A stretch of 6,912 bases of DNA from Candidatus Sumerlaeota bacterium (GCA_007136595.1 SLGQ01000343.1:1-6912), one strand, 5' to 3'; counted from the first letter of the stretch, positions 1 through 6,528 are shown. Program-made: numbers and translations. The notes: generated from the sequence alone by a model not told the origin.

Positions 1-610
1 CAATGGCAATACCTATGGTCGCAGAACTCGACTGAACAAGGACAGTTGTGATGGTTCCTATTGCAACTCCAAGAAGTATGGAAAGATAGCCCGAGCCGTC
101 AACCAGAGTAAAAAGAGCAATGAAATCAGGATCGGATCTGAGCGGTCTGAAGCCGTTGCTCATTGTGGTCATGCCCAGAAAAAGGATGCCGAAACCGAAA
201 ATGATTTCACCGGTGTATTTCCAGCGGTTGCTTTTTGAAAAAAATCGGAGGACAACTCCGAAACCTATGAGAGGCAAAGCCCACTTTACGATCGGAAGTG
301 CAATTATCCATCCTGTACTTGTGGTGCCGATATTGGCTCCAAGTACAATTGCTATTGCTTGAGAAAGTTTCATAAGCCCGGCATTGACAAATCCAACTGT
401 CATTACAGTGCTTGCAGAACTTGACTGAACAAGTACTGTAACAGCAAATCCCACAAAAACTGCCATAAATCTGTTTGAAGTAAGAAATCCGAGAATTTTT
501 CTTAAACTTTCTCCGGCAACTTTCTGCATACCTTCGCTCATTACTTTCATTCCCATAAGGAACAGTCCCAGTCCGCCGAACACTTGAAAAAACACTTCTT
601 TCCAATCCAT
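1..610 (-). CDS. Na+/phosphate cotransporter family protein (Na_Pi_cotrans, NptA/YjbB-like), 3' end cut by window edge
   Basis: Inner-membrane transporter of the Na/Pi-cotransporter family (PF02690 type), expected to move phosphate coupled to sodium; bacterial members can work as importers or exporters, so direction is not settled here. The first 203 residues are visible. They hold the family's internal duplication: a TVLVQSSSA segment occurs at about residues 58-66 and again, nearly identical, at 188-197, and a glycine-rich LFLxGMxxMSxG segment occurs near residues 16-27 and 142-153. GANIGTT at 91-97 is also typical. Most of the rest is hydrophobic membrane segment. The ATG at 610 is preceded by GGAG six bases upstream and begins directly with the conserved first helix, so this start is good. 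It lies 126 nt after the porin stop, with two arrays of 11-bp hexamer repeats in between. A C-terminal PhoU-like domain, present in some relatives, would lie outside the window. Confidence 0.92.
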   Translation of the reverse strand, partial: MDWKEVFFQVFGGLGLFLMGMKVMSEGMQKVAGESLRKILGFLTSNRFMAVFVGFAVTVLVQSSSASTVMTVGFVNAGLMKLSQAIAIVLGANIGTTSTGWIIALPIVKWALPLIGFGVVLRFFSKSNRWKYTGEIIFGFGILFLGMTTMSNGFRPLRSDPDFIALFTLVDGSGYLSILLGVAIGTITTVLVQSSSATIGIAI

Positions 611-626
611 TTTCTTCTCCGTGGTC

Positions 627-654
627 TGTTAAAAACCTGTTAAAAACCGATTAA
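627..654 (-). promoter_or_regulatory. Pho-box-like array, start-proximal, upstream of Na/Pi cotransporter gene
   Basis: On the minus strand three hexamers, TTAATC (654-649), TTAACA (643-638) and TTAACA (632-627), are spaced exactly 11 bp apart. The last two are embedded in a perfect tandem 11-mer, TTTTTAACAGR. This is the layout of PhoB/PhoP binding sites. The array ends only 16 bases before the ATG and abuts the Shine-Dalgarno sequence, so no promoter fits between it and the gene. It therefore lies in the leader or over the transcription start, where a bound regulator would more likely repress. Binding itself is inferred. Confidence 0.65.
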
Positions 655-664
655 CACAACTACA

Positions 665-705
665 GGTTAATGGTCTATGTTAAGATTGTGTTAAGATAAA
701 GTTAG
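665..705 (-). promoter_or_regulatory. Pho-box-like array, distal, upstream of Na/Pi cotransporter gene
   Basis: Minus-strand hexamers CTAACT (705-700), TTAACA (694-689) and TTAACA (683-678) are spaced 11 bp apart. A further TTAACC (670-665) follows at 13 bp, out of phase. The position, in the porin-cotransporter gap and 68-95 nt upstream of the ATG, suits an activator site. I see no strong -10 hexamer after it; CATTAA (672-667) and TGTAGT (664-659) are weak candidates. Confidence 0.65.
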
Positions 706-736
706 GATTTTGCCATGGAGGCTTTTTTGTGAGAGA

Positions 737-1867
737 TCAGTATCTGAATATTGAGTTTATGTGAAAGTTGGTATATTTCTGGTCAGAATCATTTTTCGGT
801 TTGCCATGATAGAACTCAGCTTGAAGAACCCAGAAATCAAACAGAGCTATTCCTGCAGCGGCATGAAAAGCATCTGCGTTGACCCTGAGTCCGGTAGGAA
901 GCTGATCTGTGCTGGTGTTGGGATCAATGGAGAAAAGATCGGCATGTCTGTAGTAAAATGCAAGTGAAAAATCAAACTGTTCTCTTGTTCGACCCAAAAC
1001 AGCACCCACTTCATAAGCAATGTTTTCTTCAGATGCACCGAAGTTGTAAACCACATCACCATAAAGTTTTAAAGGTAACCGTTTGGAAAAAGACCATGTA
1101 ATATCCAAAGAAGGATTGAAAAGTCTGTAGTGTTGTTTATTTTCTTCATCTGACAACCCCAGATTTTCTGAGTTCATATTGTTTGTATAAATATGAAATG
1201 TTGCCGAAGGAGATATTCTGAGCTTGTCAATAAAATTGAGGTTCAACCCCATTTTCTGTACAAACAGATGGGTGTCGCTTTTGAAGGGATTTTTTCCTTC
1301 TACCCAGCTTCCTTCTTCATAAAACACTTGAGTTGCATTGAAGTAAAAAAGATGGTCGCCAAATGAAAAACGGAAGTTTTCATTTATACCCGTAACTCTC
1401 CAGTTCGGATGCCATATAAGAGTTGAGTTGGTAAAAGGAGCGGAGTATCCCCCGGCTCTTATCGTGAGAAAAGAAAACGGTTTTCCTTCCACCCAGTAGT
1501 CGTCAAAATAAGCTGAAGTTTCCTGATTGGGTCCATTCCCCTGGTCACCGAAGTTGTCACTTCCCATAGTAAGATTACCTGTGGAAAGTCTTGCATATAT
1601 CCTCAGTTTCTCGATAGGGTCAAAAGCAAGTCCTGTTCTTATTCTCACTCTCATACGGTCACGGACACGGGTTTCTGTTCCTTCACCCCAATCTCTTTCC
1701 CAGCTTTCTACCTGATATCTGAATCTGGCATCGGCAGTAGGGGTAAAAAGTTTTAAGAACTTTTTTTCTTCCTGGTTCTCTTCATTTTTTGCAGCTTCCT
1801 GTCCTGTCAGTGAAAATACCGACAACAGCATGATCGCTAAAATTACCACGCCATAAAACCTTTTCAT
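737..1867 (-). CDS. putative outer-membrane beta-barrel porin in the pst operon
   Basis: A 376-residue protein with an N-terminal signal peptide (hydrophobic residues about 4-20, probable cleavage near 22-26) and a short acidic/lysine linker (27-38). The rest alternates polar and aromatic/hydrophobic residues as in transmembrane beta strands, for example DRMRVRIRTGL at 70-80 and LRIYARLSTGN at 88-98, and it ends in an aromatic residue (IFRY), the usual C-terminal insertion signal of outer-membrane barrels. Overall pattern and length recall the Porin_5 / 'putative porin' group and, more distantly, phosphate-selective porins of the OprP/OprO type; I cannot assign a subfamily by eye. A strong GGAGG lies five bases before the ATG. 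It starts 62 nt after pstS with no visible terminator and no good Pho-box array of its own, so it is probably co-transcribed with pstS and supplies phosphate across the outer membrane. Substrate preference is inferred from context only. Confidence 0.75.
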   Translation of the reverse strand: MKRFYGVVILAIMLLSVFSLTGQEAAKNEENQEEKKFLKLFTPTADARFRYQVESWERDWGEGTETRVRDRMRVRIRTGLAFDPIEKLRIYARLSTGNLTMGSDNFGDQGNGPNQETSAYFDDYWVEGKPFSFLTIRAGGYSAPFTNSTLIWHPNWRVTGINENFRFSFGDHLFYFNATQVFYEEGSWVEGKNPFKSDTHLFVQKMGLNLNFIDKLRISPSATFHIYTNNMNSENLGLSDEENKQHYRLFNPSLDITWSFSKRLPLKLYGDVVYNFGASEENIAYEVGAVLGRTREQFDFSLAFYYRHADLFSIDPNTSTDQLPTGLRVNADAFHAAAGIALFDFWVLQAEFYHGKPKNDSDQKYTNFHINSIFRY

Positions 1868-1929
1868 CTATCCCTCCGGTTTTTAGATGTTAAAATACAT
1901 AATACAAATAAATAGTACATAATAATATT

Positions 1930-2970
1930 TCATTTCCAAACTTTTTTACCTTGTACAGTTATGTTGTTTTTCCAATGTTCATTTACAGCTTTAATTACTG
2001 ATGCAGGCATTGGAACATAGTGAAGGTTTATAGCTGATTCATTGCCATTTTTGAAACACCAGTCAAAAAATGCCAGAACAGCATTTGCAATAGCGGCACT
2101 TGGCTGCTCTTTATGCATCAATATATAAGTTGCACCTGTGATGGGCCAACTATCTTTGCCGGGCTGGTCTGTCAACACCATGTAAAAACCGGGAGCATTG
2201 TTCCAATCTGCATTTGCCGCCGCAGATTGAAAAGACTCTATTGTAGGTTTTACATAGTTTCCTTCCCTGTTTTGAAGCTGAACATAAGAAAGCTTGTTTT
2301 TTAAAGCGTATGCAAACTCAACATAACCGATCGAACCGTTAATACGACCCACATAAGCCGCTACACCTTCATTTCCTTTTCCACCAACTCCCACGGGCCA
2401 CTGAACAGCACTGGCATTACCCACTTTCTTTTCCCATTCCTTTGATACTTTTGAAAGATAGTTGGTAAATATCCATGTTGTGCCCGATCCGTCAGATCTT
2501 CTTACAACTGTAATTTTTGTTTTCGGCAGCTTCAAAGAAGGATTGAGTTTCCGTATTTTAGGATCATTCCATGTTCTTATTTTTCCAAGAAAAATATCTG
2601 TAAGAACTTCAGGAGTAAGCCTCATTTCACCAGGTTTGATACCTTTTACATTAAAAATGGGAACAACTCCGCCCATAACTGTAGGGAACTGGATAAGTCC
2701 CGATTCATTGAGCTCCTTTTCTTTCATAGGGATATCAGTTCCTCCGAAATTGACAGTTTTTGCTCTTATCTGTGCAATTCCACCGCCGGAACCGATCGAT
2801 TGATAATTAACTTGCACACCTTGGGTCTGGTGATACTGATGAGTCCACTGAGAATAAACAGGATAAGGAAAGCTGGCTCCCGCACCGTTAATTTGTGTAA
2901 CACCGCCTTTTCCGGCAGATAAAGGCACAACAAAGAAAACACTTAAAATCATCATCAAAAAAAGTTTCAT
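1930..2970 (-). CDS. pstS: phosphate ABC transporter periplasmic binding protein PstS
   Basis: Periplasmic phosphate-binding protein that delivers phosphate to PstCA. The chosen start gives 346 residues. Residues 1-19 are a signal peptide (LFLMMILSVFFVVPLSA) with likely cleavage after A19; there is no lipobox cysteine, so the product should be soluble in the periplasm. Conserved ligand-binding segments are present: GAGASFPYPVY (29-39), IGSGGGIAQI (59-68), GGTDIP with its aspartate at 79, and RRSDGSGTTWIF (157-168), which matches the E. coli phosphate-contacting loop. QFPTVMGGVVP (94-104), GKGNEGVAAYV (197-207) and WPITGATYILMHK (275-287) are further family segments. The open frame extends 20 codons further upstream (ATG at 3030), but that extension has no ribosome binding site and spoils the signal peptide, while the ATG at 2970 has a consensus GGAGG. 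Unusually it is the fifth gene of the operon, after phoU, with its own Pho-box-like array. Confidence 0.97.
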   Translation of the reverse strand: MKLFLMMILSVFFVVPLSAGKGGVTQINGAGASFPYPVYSQWTHQYHQTQGVQVNYQSIGSGGGIAQIRAKTVNFGGTDIPMKEKELNESGLIQFPTVMGGVVPIFNVKGIKPGEMRLTPEVLTDIFLGKIRTWNDPKIRKLNPSLKLPKTKITVVRRSDGSGTTWIFTNYLSKVSKEWEKKVGNASAVQWPVGVGGKGNEGVAAYVGRINGSIGYVEFAYALKNKLSYVQLQNREGNYVKPTIESFQSAAANADWNNAPGFYMVLTDQPGKDSWPITGATYILMHKEQPSAAIANAVLAFFDWCFKNGNESAINLHYVPMPASVIKAVNEHWKNNITVQGKKVWK

Positions 2971-2978
2971 TTTAAAAT

Positions 2979-2983
2979 CCTCC
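2979..2983 (-). promoter_or_regulatory. Shine-Dalgarno site deciding the pstS start
   Basis: A perfect GGAGG lies eight bases before the ATG at 2970. It selects this start over the in-frame ATG at 3030, and the resulting N-terminus is a clean signal peptide. Confidence 0.85.
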
Positions 2984-3040
2984 AAAAAGTTTAACCATAA
3001 TAAAAAAAACCGAGCAAACGATAAGACCATAAAAGCTTAA

Positions 3041-3079
3041 TGTTAGCCGGATATTTTGACTGTGTTAGAATATCATTAG
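3041..3079 (-). promoter_or_regulatory. Pho-box-like array upstream of pstS
   Basis: In the phoU-pstS gap, minus-strand hexamers CTAATG (3079-3074), CTAACA (3068-3063), a degenerate AAAATA (3057-3052) and CTAACA (3046-3041) keep an 11-bp register. A possible -10, TATGGT (3031-3026), follows the last hexamer after nine bases, about the spacing seen in PhoB-type promoters. This suggests that pstS and the genes after it can be transcribed separately from pstCAB-phoU. The first hexamer overlaps the extreme region just beside the phoU stop. Binding and promoter activity are inferred. Confidence 0.6.
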
Positions 3080-3087
3080 CATGAAAA

Positions 3088-3747
3088 TCAATTGCGATTA
3101 TGGCGGATTATCTCTCCGTCTGTCATATAGATCACATCTTCTGAGATGTTAGTGATATGATCGGCGATCCTTTCCATATATCTTGAAATCCCCACTATAT
3201 CGATCATTAGAGCAGTTTTTTGAGGAGACTCCATGATCAATTTTTCCACTTTACGGAACATTTGTTTGTGAATAAGATCAATTTTGTTATCCAGCTCAAG
3301 AACCTCATATGCTTCCTGCGAATTAAACGACAAAAGAGCGTCAATGCTTTTTTTCAACATTGACAGAGTAACAGAAGACATTTTTTTAAAATTGAACGGG
3401 AAGGGAACCATTTCTTTTTCTTTTTTTGAAATATGAAGCACCTTTTTTGCAATGTGTTCAGACAAGTCTCCTATTCTTTCCAGATCGTTATTTATTTTCA
3501 ACAAGGCAATTATAAAACGGAGATCTGTTGCAACAGGCTGATATAGTGCCAGTACCTTTAAACACTCTTCTTCGAGATCCACTTCCATTTTGTCAATGAT
3601 TTTTTCATTTTCAATTATCTCTTCAGCAAGCTTTGTGTCCATTTCAAGAACACTTTGAACTGTTTTTTTCAAAGTGTTTTCAACAGTTGAACTAATCTCG
3701 ATAAATCTTTGGCGTACTTTGCATAGCTCTTTTTGTATTCTGATCAT
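3088..3747 (-). CDS. phoU: phosphate signalling regulator PhoU
   Basis: Cytoplasmic negative regulator that links Pst transporter state to the PhoR-type sensor kinase and restrains phosphate uptake. The 219-residue product is the usual length for PhoU. It is strongly helical and contains two PhoU repeats: the first carries NNDLERIGDLSEHI (86-99) and the second YMERIADHITNISEDV (190-205). Both retain the conserved E/D-xxR-xx-D metal-binding pattern (residues E90, R91, D94 and E192, R193, D196). YQPVATDLRFIIALLKI (69-85) is another family segment. The ATG at 3747 has GAGG six bases upstream. It starts 16 nt after the pstB stop, so it belongs to the pstCAB unit; loss of PhoU in other bacteria derepresses the Pho regulon, which fits its place beside the transporter. 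Confidence 0.96.
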   Translation of the reverse strand: MIRIQKELCKVRQRFIEISSTVENTLKKTVQSVLEMDTKLAEEIIENEKIIDKMEVDLEEECLKVLALYQPVATDLRFIIALLKINNDLERIGDLSEHIAKKVLHISKKEKEMVPFPFNFKKMSSVTLSMLKKSIDALLSFNSQEAYEVLELDNKIDLIHKQMFRKVEKLIMESPQKTALMIDIVGISRYMERIADHITNISEDVIYMTDGEIIRHNRN

Positions 3748-3763
3748 CGTTTCCCTCTCATTT

Positions 3764-4525
3764 TTATCCGAACCGTCCGGTTATGTATTCTTCCGTTTTT
3801 TTCTGTGCGGGATTGGTGAATATTTTCCGAGTTTTGTCAAACTCTACGATCTTACCTTTATAAAAAAATGCCGTATAGTCAGATACCCTTGATGCCTGTT
3901 GCATATTGTGAGTTACAATGACTATCGTGAATTTTTTTTTCAAGGTGCCGATAAGCTCTTCAATTTTGACAGTAGCAACAGGGTCGATCGCACTTGTAGG
4001 CTCATCCATTAAAAGAATCTCAGGCTCGACAGCGATTGCTCTGGCAACACAGAGTCTCTGTTGCTGTCCGCCACTGAGCGCCATTCCGGGTTTATTCAGT
4101 ATGTCTTTAACTTCATCCCATAATGCCGCACCTTTTAATGCTTCTTCAACTCTCCGGGCGATCTCTTTTTTGTCTAAAGAGTAGTGCAATCTGATACCGT
4201 ATGCGACATTTTCAAAGATACTCATAGGAAAAGGTGTCGGTTTTTGAAATATCATACCAACCTTTCTCCTGAGCTCCAGTATATTTATTTCAGATGAAAA
4301 AATATCTCCATTGTCAAGAAGCACTTTTCCTTCAGCTCTCTGATCTTTGTAAAGCTCGAAAATTCTGTTATAAACTCTTAAATGTGTTGATTTCCCGCAA
4401 CCTGATGGGCCAATTACGGCAGTAACTTTTCTGGGGGCAATATCAATGTTGTTGTCGTATAAAGCCTGATGTTGCCCGTAAAAAAAGTTCAATCCTCTTA
4501 CTGATATTTTCGGTTCAGCATCCAT
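3764..4525 (-). CDS. pstB: phosphate ABC transporter ATP-binding protein PstB
   Basis: Cytoplasmic ATPase of the Pst importer; ATP hydrolysis by a PstB dimer drives phosphate through PstCA. All nucleotide-binding motifs are present in the 253-residue product: Walker A GPSGCGKST (39-47), Q-loop glutamine 94 in GMIFQKPTPFPMS, signature LSGGQQQR (150-157), Walker B ILLMDEP (170-176) with catalytic E175, and H-loop H206 in VTHNM. FELYKDQRAEG (56-66) and the C-terminal TEEYITGRFG match the E. coli-type PstB rather than the shorter Gram-positive style. One oddity is histidine 48 directly after Walker A (GKSTHLR), where a hydrophobic residue is usual. The start codon overlaps the pstA stop by one base (TAATG), with GGGAG eight bases upstream, so the two are probably translationally coupled. 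No frameshift or truncation. Confidence 0.98.
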   Translation of the reverse strand: MDAEPKISVRGLNFFYGQHQALYDNNIDIAPRKVTAVIGPSGCGKSTHLRVYNRIFELYKDQRAEGKVLLDNGDIFSSEINILELRRKVGMIFQKPTPFPMSIFENVAYGIRLHYSLDKKEIARRVEEALKGAALWDEVKDILNKPGMALSGGQQQRLCVARAIAVEPEILLMDEPTSAIDPVATVKIEELIGTLKKKFTIVIVTHNMQQASRVSDYTAFFYKGKIVEFDKTRKIFTNPAQKKTEEYITGRFG

Positions 4526-5373
4526 TATTTTGTCTCCCTGACAATTATTCTTGCAATAATATTAAGCAGCAGAACTACCATTGTTATAAGAAACGATGCT
4601 CCCCAGGCGATCTGTCTCCAGTCATCAAAAGGGCTCATTGCATAGTTGTAAATAGTAACAGTAAGATTAGCTATAGGCTCATTGAGTGATTTCATCCAGA
4701 ACTGGCTGTTCATTACAGTAAACAAAAGTGGTGCCGTTTCTCCGCTGACGCGGGCAACAGCAAGTAAAACACCGGTTATAATTCCCGACTTAGATGATTT
4801 GAAAACTATTTTCAATATTGTCAACCATTTGGGCATTCCAATTGCAAGAGCTGCCTCTCTGAGTTCATTAGGTACCAGATTAAGCATGTCTTCAGATGTT
4901 CGAGCCACTACGGGAAGCATTATAATTGCTTGTGCAATTGCTCCTGCCCATGCAGAAAAACTCCCTGTCGGAATAACAATAAGTGCATATACAAACAACC
5001 CGACAACAATGGAAGGAACACCTATGGTAAGATTTATTGTGAAACGGACAATTGATCCGAATTTTGATTTGTTTCCGTATTCAGATAAATAAACTCCCGT
5101 CATGACACCGATCGGAACTCCTATAACCGTTGCCATAAGTGTTATGATTGTTGTTCCTGTGATAGCATTTATAACTCCACCCCCGCCTAATCCCGGAGGT
5201 GTAGGCAACTTGGTGAAAAAATCAGTATTGAGGGCGTGAAATCCTCTTTGAAACACTGTGAAGAGAATCCATAAAAGGAAAAAAATACCTATGAATGCGG
5301 CAAGGCTTGATAAAATTTTCACTGTAAAATCAATAAATTTTCTTTTTCTGGTGTTGTAGTTACTTTTTATCAT
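4525..5373 (-). CDS. pstA: phosphate ABC transporter permease PstA
   Basis: Inner-membrane permease subunit pairing with PstC. With the chosen start it has 282 residues and about six membrane segments (roughly 18-41, 68-94, 110-133, 140-157, 197-219, 258-277). The cytoplasmic coupling (EAA) loop is EAALAIGMPKWLTILKIV (173-190), followed by the PstA-typical ARVSGETAPLLFT (207-219). LPTPPGLGGGGVINAI (56-71) is the characteristic periplasmic glycine-rich segment. The open frame reaches back to an ATG at 5412, but the internal ATG at 5373 forms a 4-nt ATGA overlap with the pstC stop (5370-5372), the common arrangement for coupled permease genes, and leaves a basic N-terminus directly before the first helix. 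The Shine-Dalgarno match is weak at either start, so coupling to pstC is likely to matter. Confidence 0.95.
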   Translation of the reverse strand: MIKSNYNTRKRKFIDFTVKILSSLAAFIGIFFLLWILFTVFQRGFHALNTDFFTKLPTPPGLGGGGVINAITGTTIITLMATVIGVPIGVMTGVYLSEYGNKSKFGSIVRFTINLTIGVPSIVVGLFVYALIVIPTGSFSAWAGAIAQAIIMLPVVARTSEDMLNLVPNELREAALAIGMPKWLTILKIVFKSSKSGIITGVLLAVARVSGETAPLLFTVMNSQFWMKSLNEPIANLTVTIYNYAMSPFDDWRQIAWGASFLITMVVLLLNIIARIIVRETK

Positions 5374-6329
5374 AGCCCGGCACCCATACTTTTTTTGATC
5401 CTTCCTACCCATAATTGAGCAAGCAGTTGTATAATGAAAGTCATAATTAAAAGAATCAGTCCAAGTTGCATAAGTGAGTGGAGGTATATCGGTTCACTTG
5501 CTTCACCGAATTCGTTTGCAAGTGTAGAAGCTATTGAAGCTGCGGGATCCATAAGAGAAGGTGATATAATATTGCTGTTCCCGATTACAAAAGTTACTGC
5601 CATGGTTTCTCCCAAAGCTCTTCCCAATCCGATAAAACATGCACCGACAACCCCTTTTATCCCATAAGGAATGGTTATTTTTCTTGTTACCTCCCATGTT
5701 GTTGATCCCATTCCGTAAGAAGACTCTTTTATAACAGAAGGAACCATCCTGAAAACATCACGGGTCACAGCAGTAATAAATGGCAATATCATCAAGGCAA
5801 GGATAAGACCTGCAGAGAGCATTCCAATTCCCATTGGTGCTCCCTGAAAAAGCCTTCCGATCAAAGGTTTATCTCCGAGATGATCTATCAGAAACGGTTG
5901 AATATAATCAGCAAGAAAAGGTGAAAAAACAAACAGCCCCCACATTCCGTAAATTATGCTTGGGATCGCCGCAAGCAACTCTATTGCGTTACCTACTACC
6001 TTTGATAAAAAAGGGTGGGAAATTTCAACAAGGAACAGGGCAATGATTATTCCCATTGGAACGGCAATAATAAGAGCTATCAAAGTTGAAATAACTGTTC
6101 CATAAATACTTGCCAAAGCACCATATTCGTGAGTTGCAGGATTCCATGTTGAAGAAAAAATGAAGTTTATTCCAAATTCCTGGATTGAAAGCCGTGAATT
6201 ATAGATAAGCTGAAAAAACATAAGAAGCATGATCACTAAAACCAAACTGGAACACAGTATGGTCAATCCATGAAAAACCTTTTCTATTTTCATTTGTCTG
6301 GTAAGTTTTTTTACTTGTTCCACCTGCAT
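5370..6329 (-). CDS. pstC: phosphate ABC transporter permease PstC
   Basis: Inner-membrane permease subunit forming the translocation path with PstA; first gene of the operon. With the start at 6329 it has 319 residues and six predicted membrane segments (about 22-44, 75-101, 115-138, 165-186, 227-248, 284-306). A periplasmic segment with the family's SSTWNP (59-64) follows helix 1. The coupling loop is ESSYGMGSTTWEVTRKITIP (202-221), followed by GRALGETMAV (236-245), whose Arg and Glu correspond to charged residues important for transport in E. coli PstC. The open frame also offers ATGs at 6347 and 6341; I prefer 6329 because only it has a Shine-Dalgarno sequence (GGAG, six bases before), and 6347 lies only about 11 nt after the transcription start predicted from the Pho box and -10. 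The three starts differ by at most six residues. Confidence 0.95.
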   Translation of the reverse strand: MQVEQVKKLTRQMKIEKVFHGLTILCSSLVLVIMLLMFFQLIYNSRLSIQEFGINFIFSSTWNPATHEYGALASIYGTVISTLIALIIAVPMGIIIALFLVEISHPFLSKVVGNAIELLAAIPSIIYGMWGLFVFSPFLADYIQPFLIDHLGDKPLIGRLFQGAPMGIGMLSAGLILALMILPFITAVTRDVFRMVPSVIKESSYGMGSTTWEVTRKITIPYGIKGVVGACFIGLGRALGETMAVTFVIGNSNIISPSLMDPAASIASTLANEFGEASEPIYLHSLMQLGLILLIMTFIIQLLAQLWVGRIKKSMGAGL

Positions 6330-6335
6330 AAACGG

Positions 6336-6339
6336 CTCC
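6336..6339 (-). promoter_or_regulatory. Shine-Dalgarno site supporting the inner pstC start
   Basis: GGAG lies six bases before the ATG at 6329. The upstream alternatives at 6347 and 6341 have no comparable purine-rich site, and the GGAG itself falls within the reading frame of the longer forms. Confidence 0.55.
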
Positions 6340-6378
6340 ATCGTCATTAACGACCCGATTGAGAACTTTATTTTCTAA

Positions 6379-6427
6379 TGTTAAGATAATGTTAGCGCTA
6401 AACTAAAAATCAGTTAGGGGCAGTTAC
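6379..6427 (-). promoter_or_regulatory. Pho-box-like array and promoter region of the pst operon
   Basis: On the minus strand the hexamers GTAACT (6427-6422), CTAACT (6417-6412), a degenerate TTAGTT (6406-6401), CTAACA (6395-6390) and TTAACA (6384-6379) recur at 11 bp, with one step of 10. A weak -10, TAAAGT (6370-6365), follows after eight bases, which would put the start of transcription near 6358. This is the expected location and architecture for PhoB/PhoP-activated transcription of pstCAB-phoU under phosphate starvation. Binding is inferred from pattern and context. Confidence 0.7.
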
Positions 6428-6476
6428 AGTGAGGGGAAGTGAATTGGAGCATGCAACTTTTCAGGTTTAAAGAGTG

Positions 6477-6504
6477 CTGACAAATAACTAACATTATTTT
6501 CACA
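6477..6504 (+). promoter_or_regulatory. Pho-box-like array facing the divergent lipoprotein gene
   Basis: Plus-strand hexamers CTGACA (6477-6482), CTAACA (6488-6493) and TTCACA (6499-6504) are spaced exactly 11 bp apart, with the same consensus as the pst-side arrays but pointing the other way. The last hexamer could double as a -35. The array is separate from the pstC array, about 50 bp away, so the divergent region seems to hold one site per direction. It is less perfect than the cotransporter arrays. Confidence 0.5.
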
Positions 6505-6522
6505 ACAGTTTTATGAAAAAAG

Positions 6523-6528
6523 TGTAAT
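6523..6528 (+). promoter_or_regulatory. candidate -10 box of the lipoprotein gene
   Basis: TGTAAT matches the sigma-70 -10 consensus at five of six positions and lies 18 bases after TTCACA (6499-6504), leaving about 30 bases of leader. TATGAA (6512-6517), seven bases after the array, is an alternative closer to PhoB-type geometry. Confidence 0.35.

Noticed and set aside
207..605. 132-residue minus-strand open frame inside the cotransporter region
   Set aside because: It is out of frame with the true gene, which starts at 610 and shows clear Na/Pi-cotransporter motifs across the same bases; the shadow product is cysteine-rich and unlike any family.
712..728. GCC-ATGGA-GGC followed by TTTTTT, resembling a plus-strand terminator
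   Set aside because: The stem has only three base pairs and no plus-strand gene ends before it, so it is unlikely to terminate anything.
1868..1929. Possible promoter or Pho box between pstS and the porin
   Set aside because: Only one TTAACA hexamer (1893-1888) with no phased partners; TATTAT (1904-1899) lies in general AT-rich sequence without a -35. Read-through from pstS is the simpler explanation.
2971..3030. N-terminal extension of PstS by 20 residues
   Set aside because: No Shine-Dalgarno sequence at 3030, and the extension buries the signal peptide; the ATG at 2970 has a consensus GGAGG.
4682..5092. 136-residue plus-strand open frame within pstA
   Set aside because: Antisense shadow of the strongly conserved PstA coding sequence.
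5374..5412. N-terminal extension of PstA by 13 residues overlapping pstC
   Set aside because: The ATGA overlap at 5373 is the usual coupled arrangement and the added residues lack family support.
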